From Pseudomonadota bacterium (GTDB taxonomy: Bacteria; Bdellovibrionota; Bacteriovoracia; Bacteriovoracales; Bacteriovoracaceae), in NCBI GenBank assembly GCA_023432655.1, contig JAEYUK010000287.1, positions 1 to 13,545 on the forward strand: a stretch of 13,545 nt of DNA. The letters are read 5' to 3'. Position numbers and translations under genes: made by a program. The notes beneath the pieces are model-generated. The model was not told where the DNA came from, did not search any database, and saw only the letters and a list, made by a program, of their open reading frames with translations. The stretch's first letter is position 1. Each line of letters begins with the position of its first letter. This document shows, one piece after another, positions 1 through 5,952 of this stretch.

Positions 1-1
1 T

Positions 2-448
2 CTCAACGTGCGCTCTTATGAAAACACTTTCACCTTCTTTGATAAGCGCTTTGCCCAGGAAGAAGGGATGAAATTAGGACTGGGTCCAACCATTAGTTAT
101 GATGCCTTTAAAGGCGAAAAGAACCGGATCAATCTTTCTCTGACTGTGATGATCAACTTCTTTGACCAACTTAAAGTCACTCAGACTTCAAATACGGTGA
201 GCGAATCCCGCACCTACCGGGCCTTCTCCCTCGCCCCAAGGCTTAATCTCCAGTATCACCGTAAAGAGATTTTTCCTGAAATTGACTTTGTCCTCGGGAC
301 TTCCATGGAAGCAGCCACGCCGGCCAGTTATCGCGCTCAGGACGGCGCTGGCCAGAGTAATTGGTGGCAACACTTAGGAAACGATAAGTTCACCACCAGT
401 ACCCAGTTTTCCCTCGCTGGGTATTTGGGGATTCAATCGGCCTACTAA
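2..448 (+). CDS. Outer-membrane beta-barrel-like protein, C-terminal part (5' partial)
   Basis: The reading frame is open from the window edge to a TAA at 446-448, so the gene almost certainly begins upstream. The GTG at 8 has no ribosome-binding site in view and is probably internal. The 149 visible residues alternate polar and hydrophobic positions in several stretches, for example NLSLTVMINFF, SLAPRLNLQYHRK and FSLAGYLGIQSAY. The chain ends in an aromatic residue (Tyr). This pattern is typical of transmembrane beta-strands of outer-membrane proteins, whose last strand normally ends in Phe, Trp or Tyr. I recognise no specific family, and substrate and function are unknown. Downstream there is only an AT-rich inverted repeat and then a FliA-type promoter for the next gene, so this is probably the last gene of its own transcript. 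Confidence 0.6.
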   Translation, partial: LNVRSYENTFTFFDKRFAQEEGMKLGLGPTISYDAFKGEKNRINLSLTVMINFFDQLKVTQTSNTVSESRTYRAFSLAPRLNLQYHRKEIFPEIDFVLGTSMEAATPASYRAQDGAGQSNWWQHLGNDKFTTSTQFSLAGYLGIQSAY

Positions 449-463
449 TTTAGTCGGAATACC

Positions 464-480
464 TGAAAAAATATTTTTCA
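464..480 (+). terminator. Weak AT-rich inverted repeat after the barrel gene
   Basis: TGAAAAA at 464-470 is mirrored by TTTTTCA at 474-480 around a 3-nt centre, 15 nt after the upstream stop codon. The T-run forms the right arm instead of following a GC-rich stem, so it would be a poor intrinsic terminator. It is listed because nothing better separates the two genes. Confidence 0.25.
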
Positions 481-498
481 CCATTTAAAAAAAATGTC

Positions 499-525
499 TA
501 AAGTTTCTACAACCCTCTCCGAAAA
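499..525 (+). promoter_or_regulatory. Sigma-28 (FliA)-type promoter upstream of the 79-codon gene
   Basis: TAAAGTTT at 499-506 is an exact match to the classical sigma-28 -35 element. After exactly 11 nt comes TCCGAAAA at 518-525, which matches the -10 consensus GCCGATAA at six of eight positions. Spacing and order fit FliA promoters. Initiation would be near 532-534, giving a leader of about 45 nt before the ATG at 578. The consensus comes from enterobacteria; its use here is inference, supported by the flagellin gene 1.8 kb away. Confidence 0.65.
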
Positions 526-577
526 GCTTAACAAATGAACTTACAGGATGTGAGTTCAAGCGAACCACGGAGGGTTT

Positions 578-817
578 ATGACAACAGCAACTTCTACTAA
601 CACTACAACTGCAAAAAACACTGTTAAAGATGTTCTCTTCCAAAAAATTGGAAACACATGGTTCATCTTCTCTGAAGTAAACAACGAGGTTGTTTATTCG
701 GTCATGCCACAAGGTATGGATCCAAAATCAACTAAGCTTGAACTTTATGAAATCATCGAAGAGCACATGGCGAAGGTTGCTTCTCACAAGCGTCGCGCTC
801 CGGAAGCTGCTGCTTAA
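578..817 (+). CDS. Small unrecognised protein (79 aa) under a FliA-type promoter
   Basis: The start is well supported: GGAGGG at about 569-574 lies a few bases before the ATG. I do not recognise the family. The first 14 or so residues are a Thr/Ser/Asn/Ala-rich, probably disordered tail. The central part (about residues 18-45) has the look of a small beta-sheet: VLFQKIGNTWFIF, then NNEVVYSVMP. A probable amphipathic helix follows (about 49-68, LELYEIIEEHMAKVASH), then a basic-to-Ala-rich tail (KRRAPEAAA). There is no signal peptide, no transmembrane segment and no cysteine, so it should be a soluble cytoplasmic protein. A 56-codon reading frame begins 8 nt after its stop and may be co-transcribed. 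The upstream promoter suggests expression with flagellar genes. It could be a motility-phase accessory or regulatory protein, but that is inferred only from the promoter. Confidence 0.75.
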   Translation: MTTATSTNTTTAKNTVKDVLFQKIGNTWFIFSEVNNEVVYSVMPQGMDPKSTKLELYEIIEEHMAKVASHKRRAPEAAA

Positions 818-825
818 AGATCATT

Positions 826-996
826 ATGTCTGCTGTGAAACTAAGCCCCTCCCAACTGGAAGGACTTTATAAAGAAGATAAAAAAATCGTTGAGTCGTTA
901 ATTAAGCGACTCAACGATAAAATACTATCTGATCCGAAAAATTCAAAGAAAGCTGCTCTCATTATCGAGCAGTGGCTCAAGAAAACTAAGCCTTAA
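826..996 (+). CDS. Small helical protein (56 aa), unrecognised, probable second gene of the pair
   Basis: ATG at 826, stop TAA at 994-996. The predicted protein starts MSAVKLSPSQLEGLYKEDKK and ends AALIIEQWLKKTKP. It is Lys-rich and almost entirely amphipathic helix, probably two helices separated by SDPKNS. That composition looks like a genuine protein and not random translation. Evidence against certainty: the ribosome-binding site is weak (AAAGA about 7 nt before the ATG), the frame overlaps the 3' end of the convergent aminotransferase gene by 11 bp, and a 12-bp inverted repeat lies inside it. It starts 8 nt after the preceding stop, which would allow translational coupling to the 79-codon gene. 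No function is assigned. Confidence 0.55.
   Translation: MSAVKLSPSQLEGLYKEDKKIVESLIKRLNDKILSDPKNSKKAALIIEQWLKKTKP
879..918 (-). terminator. Intrinsic terminator for the aminotransferase gene, inside the 56-codon ORF
   Basis: ATCGTTGAGTCG at 886-897 pairs perfectly with CGACTCAACGAT at 907-918, a 12-bp stem around a 9-nt loop. Read on the minus strand, the stem is followed at once by seven T residues (complement of the A-run at 880-886). It lies about 70 nt past the aminotransferase stop. On the plus strand the stem is followed by AAAATAC, so it should not terminate the small-gene transcript. Confidence 0.75.
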
Positions 997-2098
997 ACGC
1001 GTTTACTTTTTCAATCACGTAATCAATCTCTTCCTGCTTCATGTAAGCAAAACATGGAAGATTGATAACAGATTTCGCAATCCATTCAGCGTGACCATGA
1101 GAAATTTTTCCACCTAAGTGAGCGGCAGCCCCTGGCTGAGCACTCATCGCTCCTGGATAAACTGTACCGTAACCAATTTCATTGGCCTTTAAGTACTCAA
1201 TGAAGGCCGGACGAGTTTCAGGAGTCATAAGGGCGACTGAGAGGTATCCGTTTTCTTTTACATGAGAAGCAGGTCCCATCATTTTAAGTGCCGGGTTTTT
1301 AATTTTTTTACGATACTCTTCACACACGTGACGACGGCTATCAAGACGAGCATCAAGGTGCTTTAAGGATTCAAGTAAGAAAGTTGCTTCATAAGCACCA
1401 AGGCGAGAGTTCCACCCGATCATGCCATGATCATAGTGACCAGTTCTTCCGTGGTTTAAAAGAATCTTAGTTGTTTCTGCAATTTTTGCGTCTTTCGTGA
1501 ACACACCACCAGCGTCTCCACTTGCTCCTAGAACTTTCGCCGGATAGTAGCTGGTCGTTGCGACTTGAGCGTTAGTTAAAATATCTTCGCCATTGATGTG
1601 AACACCGATCGCCTGAGCGCAGTCTTCAATCAGAATAACGTTCTTCTCAGCACAGTACTTACGAATTTCCATCGTCTCAGGACAGGCCCAACCGTAAAGG
1701 TGAACCATGAGAAGAGCTTTTGGATTAAACTTCTCTACTCCTTCTTTTACTGAAGCGAGAGTTAAGTGCAATGTTTCTTTCGAAACATCGAGAGTGTAAG
1801 GAATCGCACCAACGTTGACGATTGATTCGAAAGTGGCCCAAAAAGTCATATCCGGAAGAAGAACTTTATCATTCTTTTCAACTCCAGCTGCACGCAAGGC
1901 CAACTGAATAGCATCTGTTCCATTCGCACAACCTAGAGTGTAGGCCGTCTTAGTATAATCTTTAATGGCAGATTCAAATTGTCCAACAGCTGGACCGCCA
2001 ACGAAGTGACCATTCTTAAGAAGTTCACCGGCTTTGGCCGTCATAGTTTCAAGGAAACCATTCTCATAACGAAGGATATCGATAAAGTTAACTTTCAT
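986..2098 (-). CDS. DegT/DnrJ/EryC1/StrS-family PLP-dependent sugar aminotransferase
   Basis: Members of this fold-type I PLP family transaminate nucleotide-linked keto-sugars, making amino-sugars for surface glycans. Recognisable blocks, numbered from the chosen start: FVGGPAVGQFE, a common DegT opening (about 32-42); ANGTDAIQLALRA, the cofactor phosphate region (about 58-70); VHLYG (about 132-136); IEDCAQAIG with the aspartate that contacts the pyridine nitrogen (D159); and SYYPAKVLGASGDAGG with the Schiff-base lysine K188. Length is 370 aa, normal for the family. I prefer the ATG at 2098 because the protein then begins MKVNFIDI as family members do and has purine-rich AGAGAG upstream. An ATG at 2134 would add 12 residues. 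The gene is divergent from flagellin, so a role in flagellin or surface glycosylation is possible, but no partner sugar genes are in view and the substrate is unknown. Confidence 0.9.
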   Translation of the reverse strand: MKVNFIDILRYENGFLETMTAKAGELLKNGHFVGGPAVGQFESAIKDYTKTAYTLGCANGTDAIQLALRAAGVEKNDKVLLPDMTFWATFESIVNVGAIPYTLDVSKETLHLTLASVKEGVEKFNPKALLMVHLYGWACPETMEIRKYCAEKNVILIEDCAQAIGVHINGEDILTNAQVATTSYYPAKVLGASGDAGGVFTKDAKIAETTKILLNHGRTGHYDHGMIGWNSRLGAYEATFLLESLKHLDARLDSRRHVCEEYRKKIKNPALKMMGPASHVKENGYLSVALMTPETRPAFIEYLKANEIGYGTVYPGAMSAQPGAAAHLGGKISHGHAEWIAKSVINLPCFAYMKQEEIDYVIEKVNAFKA

Positions 2099-2305
2099 AG
2101 TACTCTCTCTTTGGAAGTGAAAATTTGAGCTCATTCTACTGGAATTTCCAGGAAACGTCCCTGAAAACTAAAGAAAATCAAAAAAATACTTTAGCGATTT
2201 TATCTAATATTCTCGCATTTCAAATAGATTAACTAACTTAAGCCTACCGCAAAAAAAGGAAAAAAATTCCTCATGTTTGCCTAAAACTACACCGAAACGC
2301 TTGGT
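2099..2305. other. AT-rich divergent intergenic region between the aminotransferase and flagellin genes
   Basis: No credible gene lies here. On the minus strand TTGAAA (2218-2223) and TAAAAT (2197-2202) could form a weak sigma-70 promoter for the aminotransferase, but the spacer is only 15 nt. CTAAAG (2168-2173) and CTTTAG (2189-2194) form a 6-bp inverted repeat. AGGAA (2257-2261) and TTCCT (2267-2271) form another, around an A-run. These may be operator sites or simply reflect AT richness. Confidence 0.4.
2271..2298 (+). promoter_or_regulatory. Candidate weak sigma-28-type promoter for flagellin
   Basis: TCATGTTT at 2271-2278 matches six of eight positions of TAAAGTTT. ACCGAAAC at 2291-2298 matches five of eight of GCCGATAA and shares the CCGAAA core of the stronger site at 518-525. 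The spacer is 12 nt, one longer than ideal. A start near 2305 would give a leader of about 120 nt. Flagellin genes are usual FliA targets, which raises the prior; the match itself is modest. Confidence 0.4.
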
Positions 2306-2426
2306 CAACAACGCTTCATCATGGTGATGAGGCTAAAAAACAAAACAGGCATGGTTGCCTAGGATGGAAATTGAACAGTCCATCATCAACTCGGAGGTTG
2401 GTATGTATTTAACCGGAGGATAGTCT
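2306..2426 (+). promoter_or_regulatory. Structured flagellin mRNA leader with repeated GGA motifs
   Basis: Four local hairpins can be drawn. GCTTCATCA (2313-2321) pairs with TGATGAGGC (2325-2333), 9 bp with one wobble. AGGCA (2347-2351) pairs with TGCCT (2356-2360). GATGGA (2363-2368) pairs with TCCATC (2379-2384). ATCAAC (2385-2390) pairs with GTTGGT (2397-2402), one wobble, and presents TCGGAG in the loop. GGA occurs at 2362-2364, 2393-2395 (in that loop) and twice in the flagellin Shine-Dalgarno (2415-2420). GGA in a hairpin loop plus GGA at the Shine-Dalgarno is the arrangement used by CsrA to repress flagellin translation in other bacteria. CsrA control here is inference. Confidence 0.45.
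2403..2423 (+). CDS. Candidate six-codon leader mini-ORF (MYLTGG) before flagellin
   Basis: GGAGG at 2393-2397 lies five bases before ATG 2403, an almost ideal initiation site. The frame reads M-Y-L-T-G-G and stops at TAG 2421-2423. Its two Gly codons (GGA GGA) are the Shine-Dalgarno of flagellin, and its stop lies three bases before the flagellin ATG, in the same frame. Ribosomes using it would sit on the flagellin initiation site, so it could couple or compete with flagellin translation. It may instead be a standby ribosome site. No protein function is claimed. Confidence 0.4.
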   Translation: MYLTGG

Positions 2427-3260
2427 ATGGGTTTCAGAATTAACACAAACGTTGCTTCACTTCAGGCGCAAACATCACTGGGCAAAGTGAACAAAGAATC
2501 ACAGGAAAGTTTTGCTAAACTTTCTTCGGGTTCTCGAATCACAAAGTCCGCTGACGATGCGGCGGGTTTGGCGATCTCAGAAAAAATGAAGTCTGAGATT
2601 CGTTCATCCCAACAAGCGAACAGAAACGCAAACGATGCGATTTCCATGGTTCAGGTAGCGGAAGGCGGACTTAACGAAACGTCAAATATTTTGACTCGTA
2701 TGCGTGAGCTTGCCATCCAGACCGCTTCTGATACGGTGGGAGACTCAGAGAGAGCGATGTCGAATTTGGAATATCAACAGCTGAAGTCGGAAATGGGCCG
2801 TATTTCTCAGGTGACAGAGTTCAACGGGAAAAAGCTCTTAAACGGCCAAGGTGATACGTATGAATTCCAGGTTGGTACAAAGGGCGATGCTTTTGAAAAC
2901 AGAATTGGCTTTGAGGCCAGTCAGCTGGATTCAACAGTAGAGTCCCTGGGTGTAAGTTCTCTGGATATTTCGTCGAAAGAAGGCTCGCAAGACTCTTTAT
3001 CGGCGATTGACTCTGCGATTGAAAAAGTATCGGGTCAACGAGCAGTTCTTGGTTCACTCCAAAACCGCTTGACCTCTACTTCGAACAACTTGCAGACTTA
3101 CACTGAGAACATGAGTGCCGCTAACAGCCGTATTCGTGACGTGGATTACGCTGAAGAAACTGCTAAGCAAGCACGTAACCAGATCATTACTGCTGCCGGT
3201 ACTTCGGTACTTGCTCAGGCCAACGTATCTGGTCAAAACGCTCTGAAGCTTATTGGCTAA
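2427..3260 (+). CDS. fliC: Flagellin (short form, D0/D1 core)
   Basis: This is the filament subunit exported through the flagellar type III system and polymerised outside the cell. At 277 aa it is essentially only the conserved coiled-coil D0/D1 core. The N-terminal part (about 1-140) shows MGFRINTNVASLQAQ, the LSSGSRITKSADDAAGLAIS block, DAISMVQVAEGGLNE and MRELAIQTASDT, ending near FNGKKLLNG. The C-terminal part (about 190-277) shows IDSAIEKVSGQRAVLGSLQNRL, SRIRDVDYAEETA and the usual hydrophobic end AQANVSGQNALKLIG. The variable D2/D3 outer domain is absent, leaving only about 50 residues between the halves. ATG 2427 is preceded by GGAGGA at 2415-2420. The gene is monocistronic: candidate promoter upstream, strong terminator immediately after. 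Use of the fliC name assumes a single orthologue; such genomes may carry several flagellin copies elsewhere. Confidence 0.96.
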   Translation: MGFRINTNVASLQAQTSLGKVNKESQESFAKLSSGSRITKSADDAAGLAISEKMKSEIRSSQQANRNANDAISMVQVAEGGLNETSNILTRMRELAIQTASDTVGDSERAMSNLEYQQLKSEMGRISQVTEFNGKKLLNGQGDTYEFQVGTKGDAFENRIGFEASQLDSTVESLGVSSLDISSKEGSQDSLSAIDSAIEKVSGQRAVLGSLQNRLTSTSNNLQTYTENMSAANSRIRDVDYAEETAKQARNQIITAAGTSVLAQANVSGQNALKLIG

Positions 3261-3281
3261 GAGCTTAGAATCTGAAAAGCC

Positions 3282-3317
3282 GGGCCTTTCCCTTAGGGAA
3301 AGGCCCTTTTTTGTTTT
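3282..3317 (+). terminator. Intrinsic terminator of flagellin
   Basis: GGGCCTTTCCC (3282-3292) pairs perfectly with GGGAAAGGCCC (3296-3306), an 11-bp stem with a TTA loop. It is followed by six T, a G and four more T. It is strong, as expected for a highly expressed gene. Confidence 0.95.
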
Positions 3318-3349
3318 ACTGCAACGTGTTTTTTTGTTATCTCCCCTCT

Positions 3350-4069
3350 ATGAAAACTGAAAAATTAAAGAAAACTATCGATGACAATTTTTGTTATCGT
3401 CCTGATTTTAAATACACTCACGACAACCCTTATCATGACAAGCTTGAGGTTTTTGATTCCTTTGTCCTAAGAGATGAGGAAGCGGAAAGCAATGTCGGCA
3501 AATGGAAACAGATGTTTTCTAACGATAAGCCGATCGAAGTGGAAATTGGAACGGGTTACGGCGAATTCATGATGGAGTACTGTCAAAAGTATCCTGAGGT
3601 GAATTTTATTGGTCTCGATCACCGCTTTAAGCGCAGCTTTAGTGTGGCAAAGAAACTCGATAAACTTGAGCACAAAAATTTTCGCTACCTTCGCGCACGT
3701 GGTGAGCGCTTAGAATTCATGTTCGATGAAAGCGAAGTCCAGTCAGTGTTTTATTTCTTCCCGGACCCGTGGCCTAAAACCCGTCATCATAAAAAGCGTC
3801 TTTTTCAGAAACCTTTTTTAAATGCCTGCCATAAAGTGCTTAAGCCGGGCGGAACTTTATTTGTGAAAACCGATCATGACGGATACTTTGAGTGGATGCT
3901 CGAGCAACTTAAGGGCGATGACCGCTTTGAAGTTCTTCTCCAGTCACGGGATCTTCGGAACGAATACCCGGAGCATTTCCTCTCCCAATTTACCACGAAG
4001 TTTGAAAAGATTTTTTTATCACAAGGAACATTGATTAAATCCATCGTGCTCAAAAATATTAAGGGATAA
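3350..4069 (+). CDS. trmB: tRNA (guanine-N7-)-methyltransferase
   Basis: This enzyme uses S-adenosylmethionine to make m7G at position 46 of the tRNA variable loop. The 239-aa product has the SAM-binding motif I VEIGTGYGEF (about 64-73), the signature FPDPWPKTRHHKKRL (about 137-151) found in TrmB enzymes, and TDHDGYFEWM (about 174-183). Length is normal. I start at ATG 3350 (MKTEKLKK). The frame stays open upstream to 3311, but that part would overlap the flagellin terminator tail and reads as Cys/Phe-rich noise. There is no Shine-Dalgarno before 3350; the bases are TTATCTCCCCTCT. Since the flagellin terminator is only about 35 nt upstream, the mRNA must start very near the ATG and may be nearly leaderless. 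Its stop is 3 nt from the dnaG start, and the AAGGGA serving dnaG lies in its last codons, so the genes are co-transcribed and probably translationally coupled. Confidence 0.93.
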   Translation: MKTEKLKKTIDDNFCYRPDFKYTHDNPYHDKLEVFDSFVLRDEEAESNVGKWKQMFSNDKPIEVEIGTGYGEFMMEYCQKYPEVNFIGLDHRFKRSFSVAKKLDKLEHKNFRYLRARGERLEFMFDESEVQSVFYFFPDPWPKTRHHKKRLFQKPFLNACHKVLKPGGTLFVKTDHDGYFEWMLEQLKGDDRFEVLLQSRDLRNEYPEHFLSQFTTKFEKIFLSQGTLIKSIVLKNIKG

Positions 4070-4072
4070 GTA

Positions 4073-5935
4073 ATGGCCTTTGAAGAGTTGAAAGACCGAA
4101 TCAAAGAAACGCCTATTTCGATGGTGATCGGTAACTATATCTCTTTAAACAAGAGAGGGAGTAATCTCGAAGCCATTTGCCCCTTTCATGCTGATACGAA
4201 ACCGTCTCTTAAAGTTAACGATGCTAAAGGCATGTACAAGTGTTTTGCCTGCAGTGCCGGCGGAGACGCTATTACTTTCGTTAAAGAATATAAAAAGATC
4301 GATTTCGTTGAAGCCTTAAGAGAACTTGCGGGCCTTCTGGGTCTGCCTTTTGAGGAACAAAAAGAAAAACGAAAAAATCCCAAAGTCGAGATGGCCTTCA
4401 GGGTACTGAGTGCTTCAAGTAAGCTCTATAAAAAAGTCGCTTCCCAAAACCCACTCTACGCAGAATTCATCGCCAAGAGAAAACTCTCACAGGAATCAAT
4501 TGATACCTTTGAAATAGGCTTCGCGCCGGGAAACAATGCCCTTTTTCATTATCTCGATTCCTTACCTGGTGCGGATGGAGATTTTGCCCGGGCAACAGCG
4601 AAAGAAATTGGCATCATTCGCTACAATGCTGATCGAAACTCTCACTATGATTTTTTTCGTAACCGGGTGATGTTTCCCATTCATGATCATGCTGGACACA
4701 TTCGCGGCTATAGTGCCCGTGCTGTCTTACCTAATGAAGTGGCAAAATACATCAACTCCAGCGAATCCCCGATTTTCAATAAGGCCTCCATTCTTTTCGG
4801 TTTTTATTTTGGAAAGAACACCATCCGCCAAAATGATCGCGCCATTCTGGTGGAAGGAAATATTGATGTGATCACCATGCATCAGTACGGTTTTAAAGAA
4901 TGTGTAGGAACCATGGGAACCGCCTTGTCGGAATATTCTGTCCGGCTCCTGGGTAATTTAACTAAGAACATTTATCTCGCCCTCGACAATGACAGTGCCG
5001 GCATCTCGGCCATGCATAGAATTAATGCCGAATTTATGTCCCACGGAATTCTTCCTAAATACATAACCTTCGAACCTCATAAAGATCCGGATGAATTTCT
5101 TATTAACGAAGGTCGCCTCGCCCTTTTAGAGCGGATTGAAAAAGCTCCGATCTACCTAGATGTCCTCATCCAGGAACTTTTTTCGGAAAAAATCCCTGAC
5201 GCTATCGATCAAAAGATTGCTCTCATGCGTAAAGTTGAAGAATTGGTCTCGCCTTTGAAAGAGCACCTTTCTGCCACTGAAAGAGTGGTCAATACGGCCA
5301 AGATTTTGGGCATGAAATCCGATGCCACGGCCATTTTGGAAAATTATAAAGACTTTCTAAGTCGTCAGAAAGTAAAGCCTACAGTCACAATTGATAAACC
5401 AAAACTCGAAGAAGCCGAAGAGATATTAGAGCAAAAGGAAGAAGAGGCCCGGAATTTGCAAGACAGTATTGCAAGTCAAGTACTCCTGCCTCCTACGAGT
5501 AGTGAGAAGGTGTTTTTAAGGGAAATTCTTAGTCATCCCGAGTTCTTGACGCACTTGAATGCAGACGAATTTCTTGCCACTATCAGACATGATGAGGTAA
5601 AAAGACTAATCCAGTGGCTCGTTAAAATTTATTTGGAAATCGACGATGCGGAGTACATCTCCATCGTCCAGGAAGAACTGCAATACGGTGGCTACAGCAA
5701 AGAGGTTGTAGATATCGGGTTGAAGGGACTCTTTAATTACGGGAATACATTAAACGAGAAAGTGATTCAAAAGATGTTGAAAGATTATCACTTGATGCTA
5801 AGGACGGATCAATTGAAAATTAAACGCTCGGAACTTGTTGCTAAACAGAAGACCGCCCCTACTCAAGTTGAAGTTGATTTAATATTGTCTGAAATTTCTA
5901 AGTTGGATAAAGAGATTTTAAGTCTCAAAAAATAA
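4073..5935 (+). CDS. dnaG: DNA primase
   Basis: DnaG makes the RNA primers for replication forks, working with the replicative helicase DnaB. The 620-aa protein shows the full family order. The N-terminal CHC2 zinc finger (C36, H39, C57, C60) lies within [12 protein letters not shown] and [15 protein letters not shown]. The catalytic core includes FEIGFAPG (about 146-153) and [10 protein letters not shown] (about 194-203). The TOPRIM fold has [17 protein letters not shown] (about 257-273, catalytic E261), LALDNDSAG (about 302-310, metal-binding D305 and D307) and KDPDEFL (about 337-343). The region after residue 370 is the helical DnaB-interaction part, with a Glu/Lys-rich likely coiled-coil linker near 445-470. 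The TOPRIM motif reads DND where many primases have DGD; both aspartates are kept. The gene is 3 nt after trmB and 17 nt before rpoD with no terminator between, so one operon. Confidence 0.97.
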   Translation: MAFEELKDRIKETPISMVIGNYISLNKRGSNLEAICPFHADTKPSLKVNDAKGMYKCFACSAGGDAITFVKEYKKIDFVEALRELAGLLGLPFEEQKEKRKNPKVEMAFRVLSASSKLYKKVASQNPLYAEFIAKRKLSQESIDTFEIGFAPGNNALFHYLDSLPGADGDFARATAKEIGIIRYNADRNSHYDFFRNRVMFPIHDHAGHIRGYSARAVLPNEVAKYINSSESPIFNKASILFGFYFGKNTIRQNDRAILVEGNIDVITMHQYGFKECVGTMGTALSEYSVRLLGNLTKNIYLALDNDSAGISAMHRINAEFMSHGILPKYITFEPHKDPDEFLINEGRLALLERIEKAPIYLDVLIQELFSEKIPDAIDQKIALMRKVEELVSPLKEHLSATERVVNTAKILGMKSDATAILENYKDFLSRQKVKPTVTIDKPKLEEAEEILEQKEEEARNLQDSIASQVLLPPTSSEKVFLREILSHPEFLTHLNADEFLATIRHDEVKRLIQWLVKIYLEIDDAEYISIVQEELQYGGYSKEVVDIGLKGLFNYGNTLNEKVIQKMLKDYHLMLRTDQLKIKRSELVAKQKTAPTQVEVDLILSEISKLDKEILSLKK

Positions 5936-5952
5936 GGTCCCTAGGAGATACT

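Noticed and set aside
690..872. 60-codon plus-strand ORF overlapping both small genes
   Set aside because: Out of frame with the better supported 79- and 56-codon genes, without a ribosome site, and with low-quality composition.
2300..2360. Sigma-54 promoter before flagellin
   Set aside because: GG and GC doublets occur (TTGGTCAACAACGC, AGGCATGGTTGC), but the spacing between GG and GC is 8 or 7 nt instead of 10.
2281..2370. Possible c-di-GMP-I (GEMM) riboswitch before flagellin
   Set aside because: AGGCATGGTTGCCTAGGATGG superficially resembles the GEMM 3' half, but the loop is too short and the GCAAACC and CGCAAAGC elements and the GNRA tetraloop are missing.
5884..5912. Internal promoter for rpoD at the end of dnaG
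   Set aside because: TTGTCT and TAAAGA are spaced 17 nt apart, but the -10 matches only three of six positions and the region is coding; too weak to claim.
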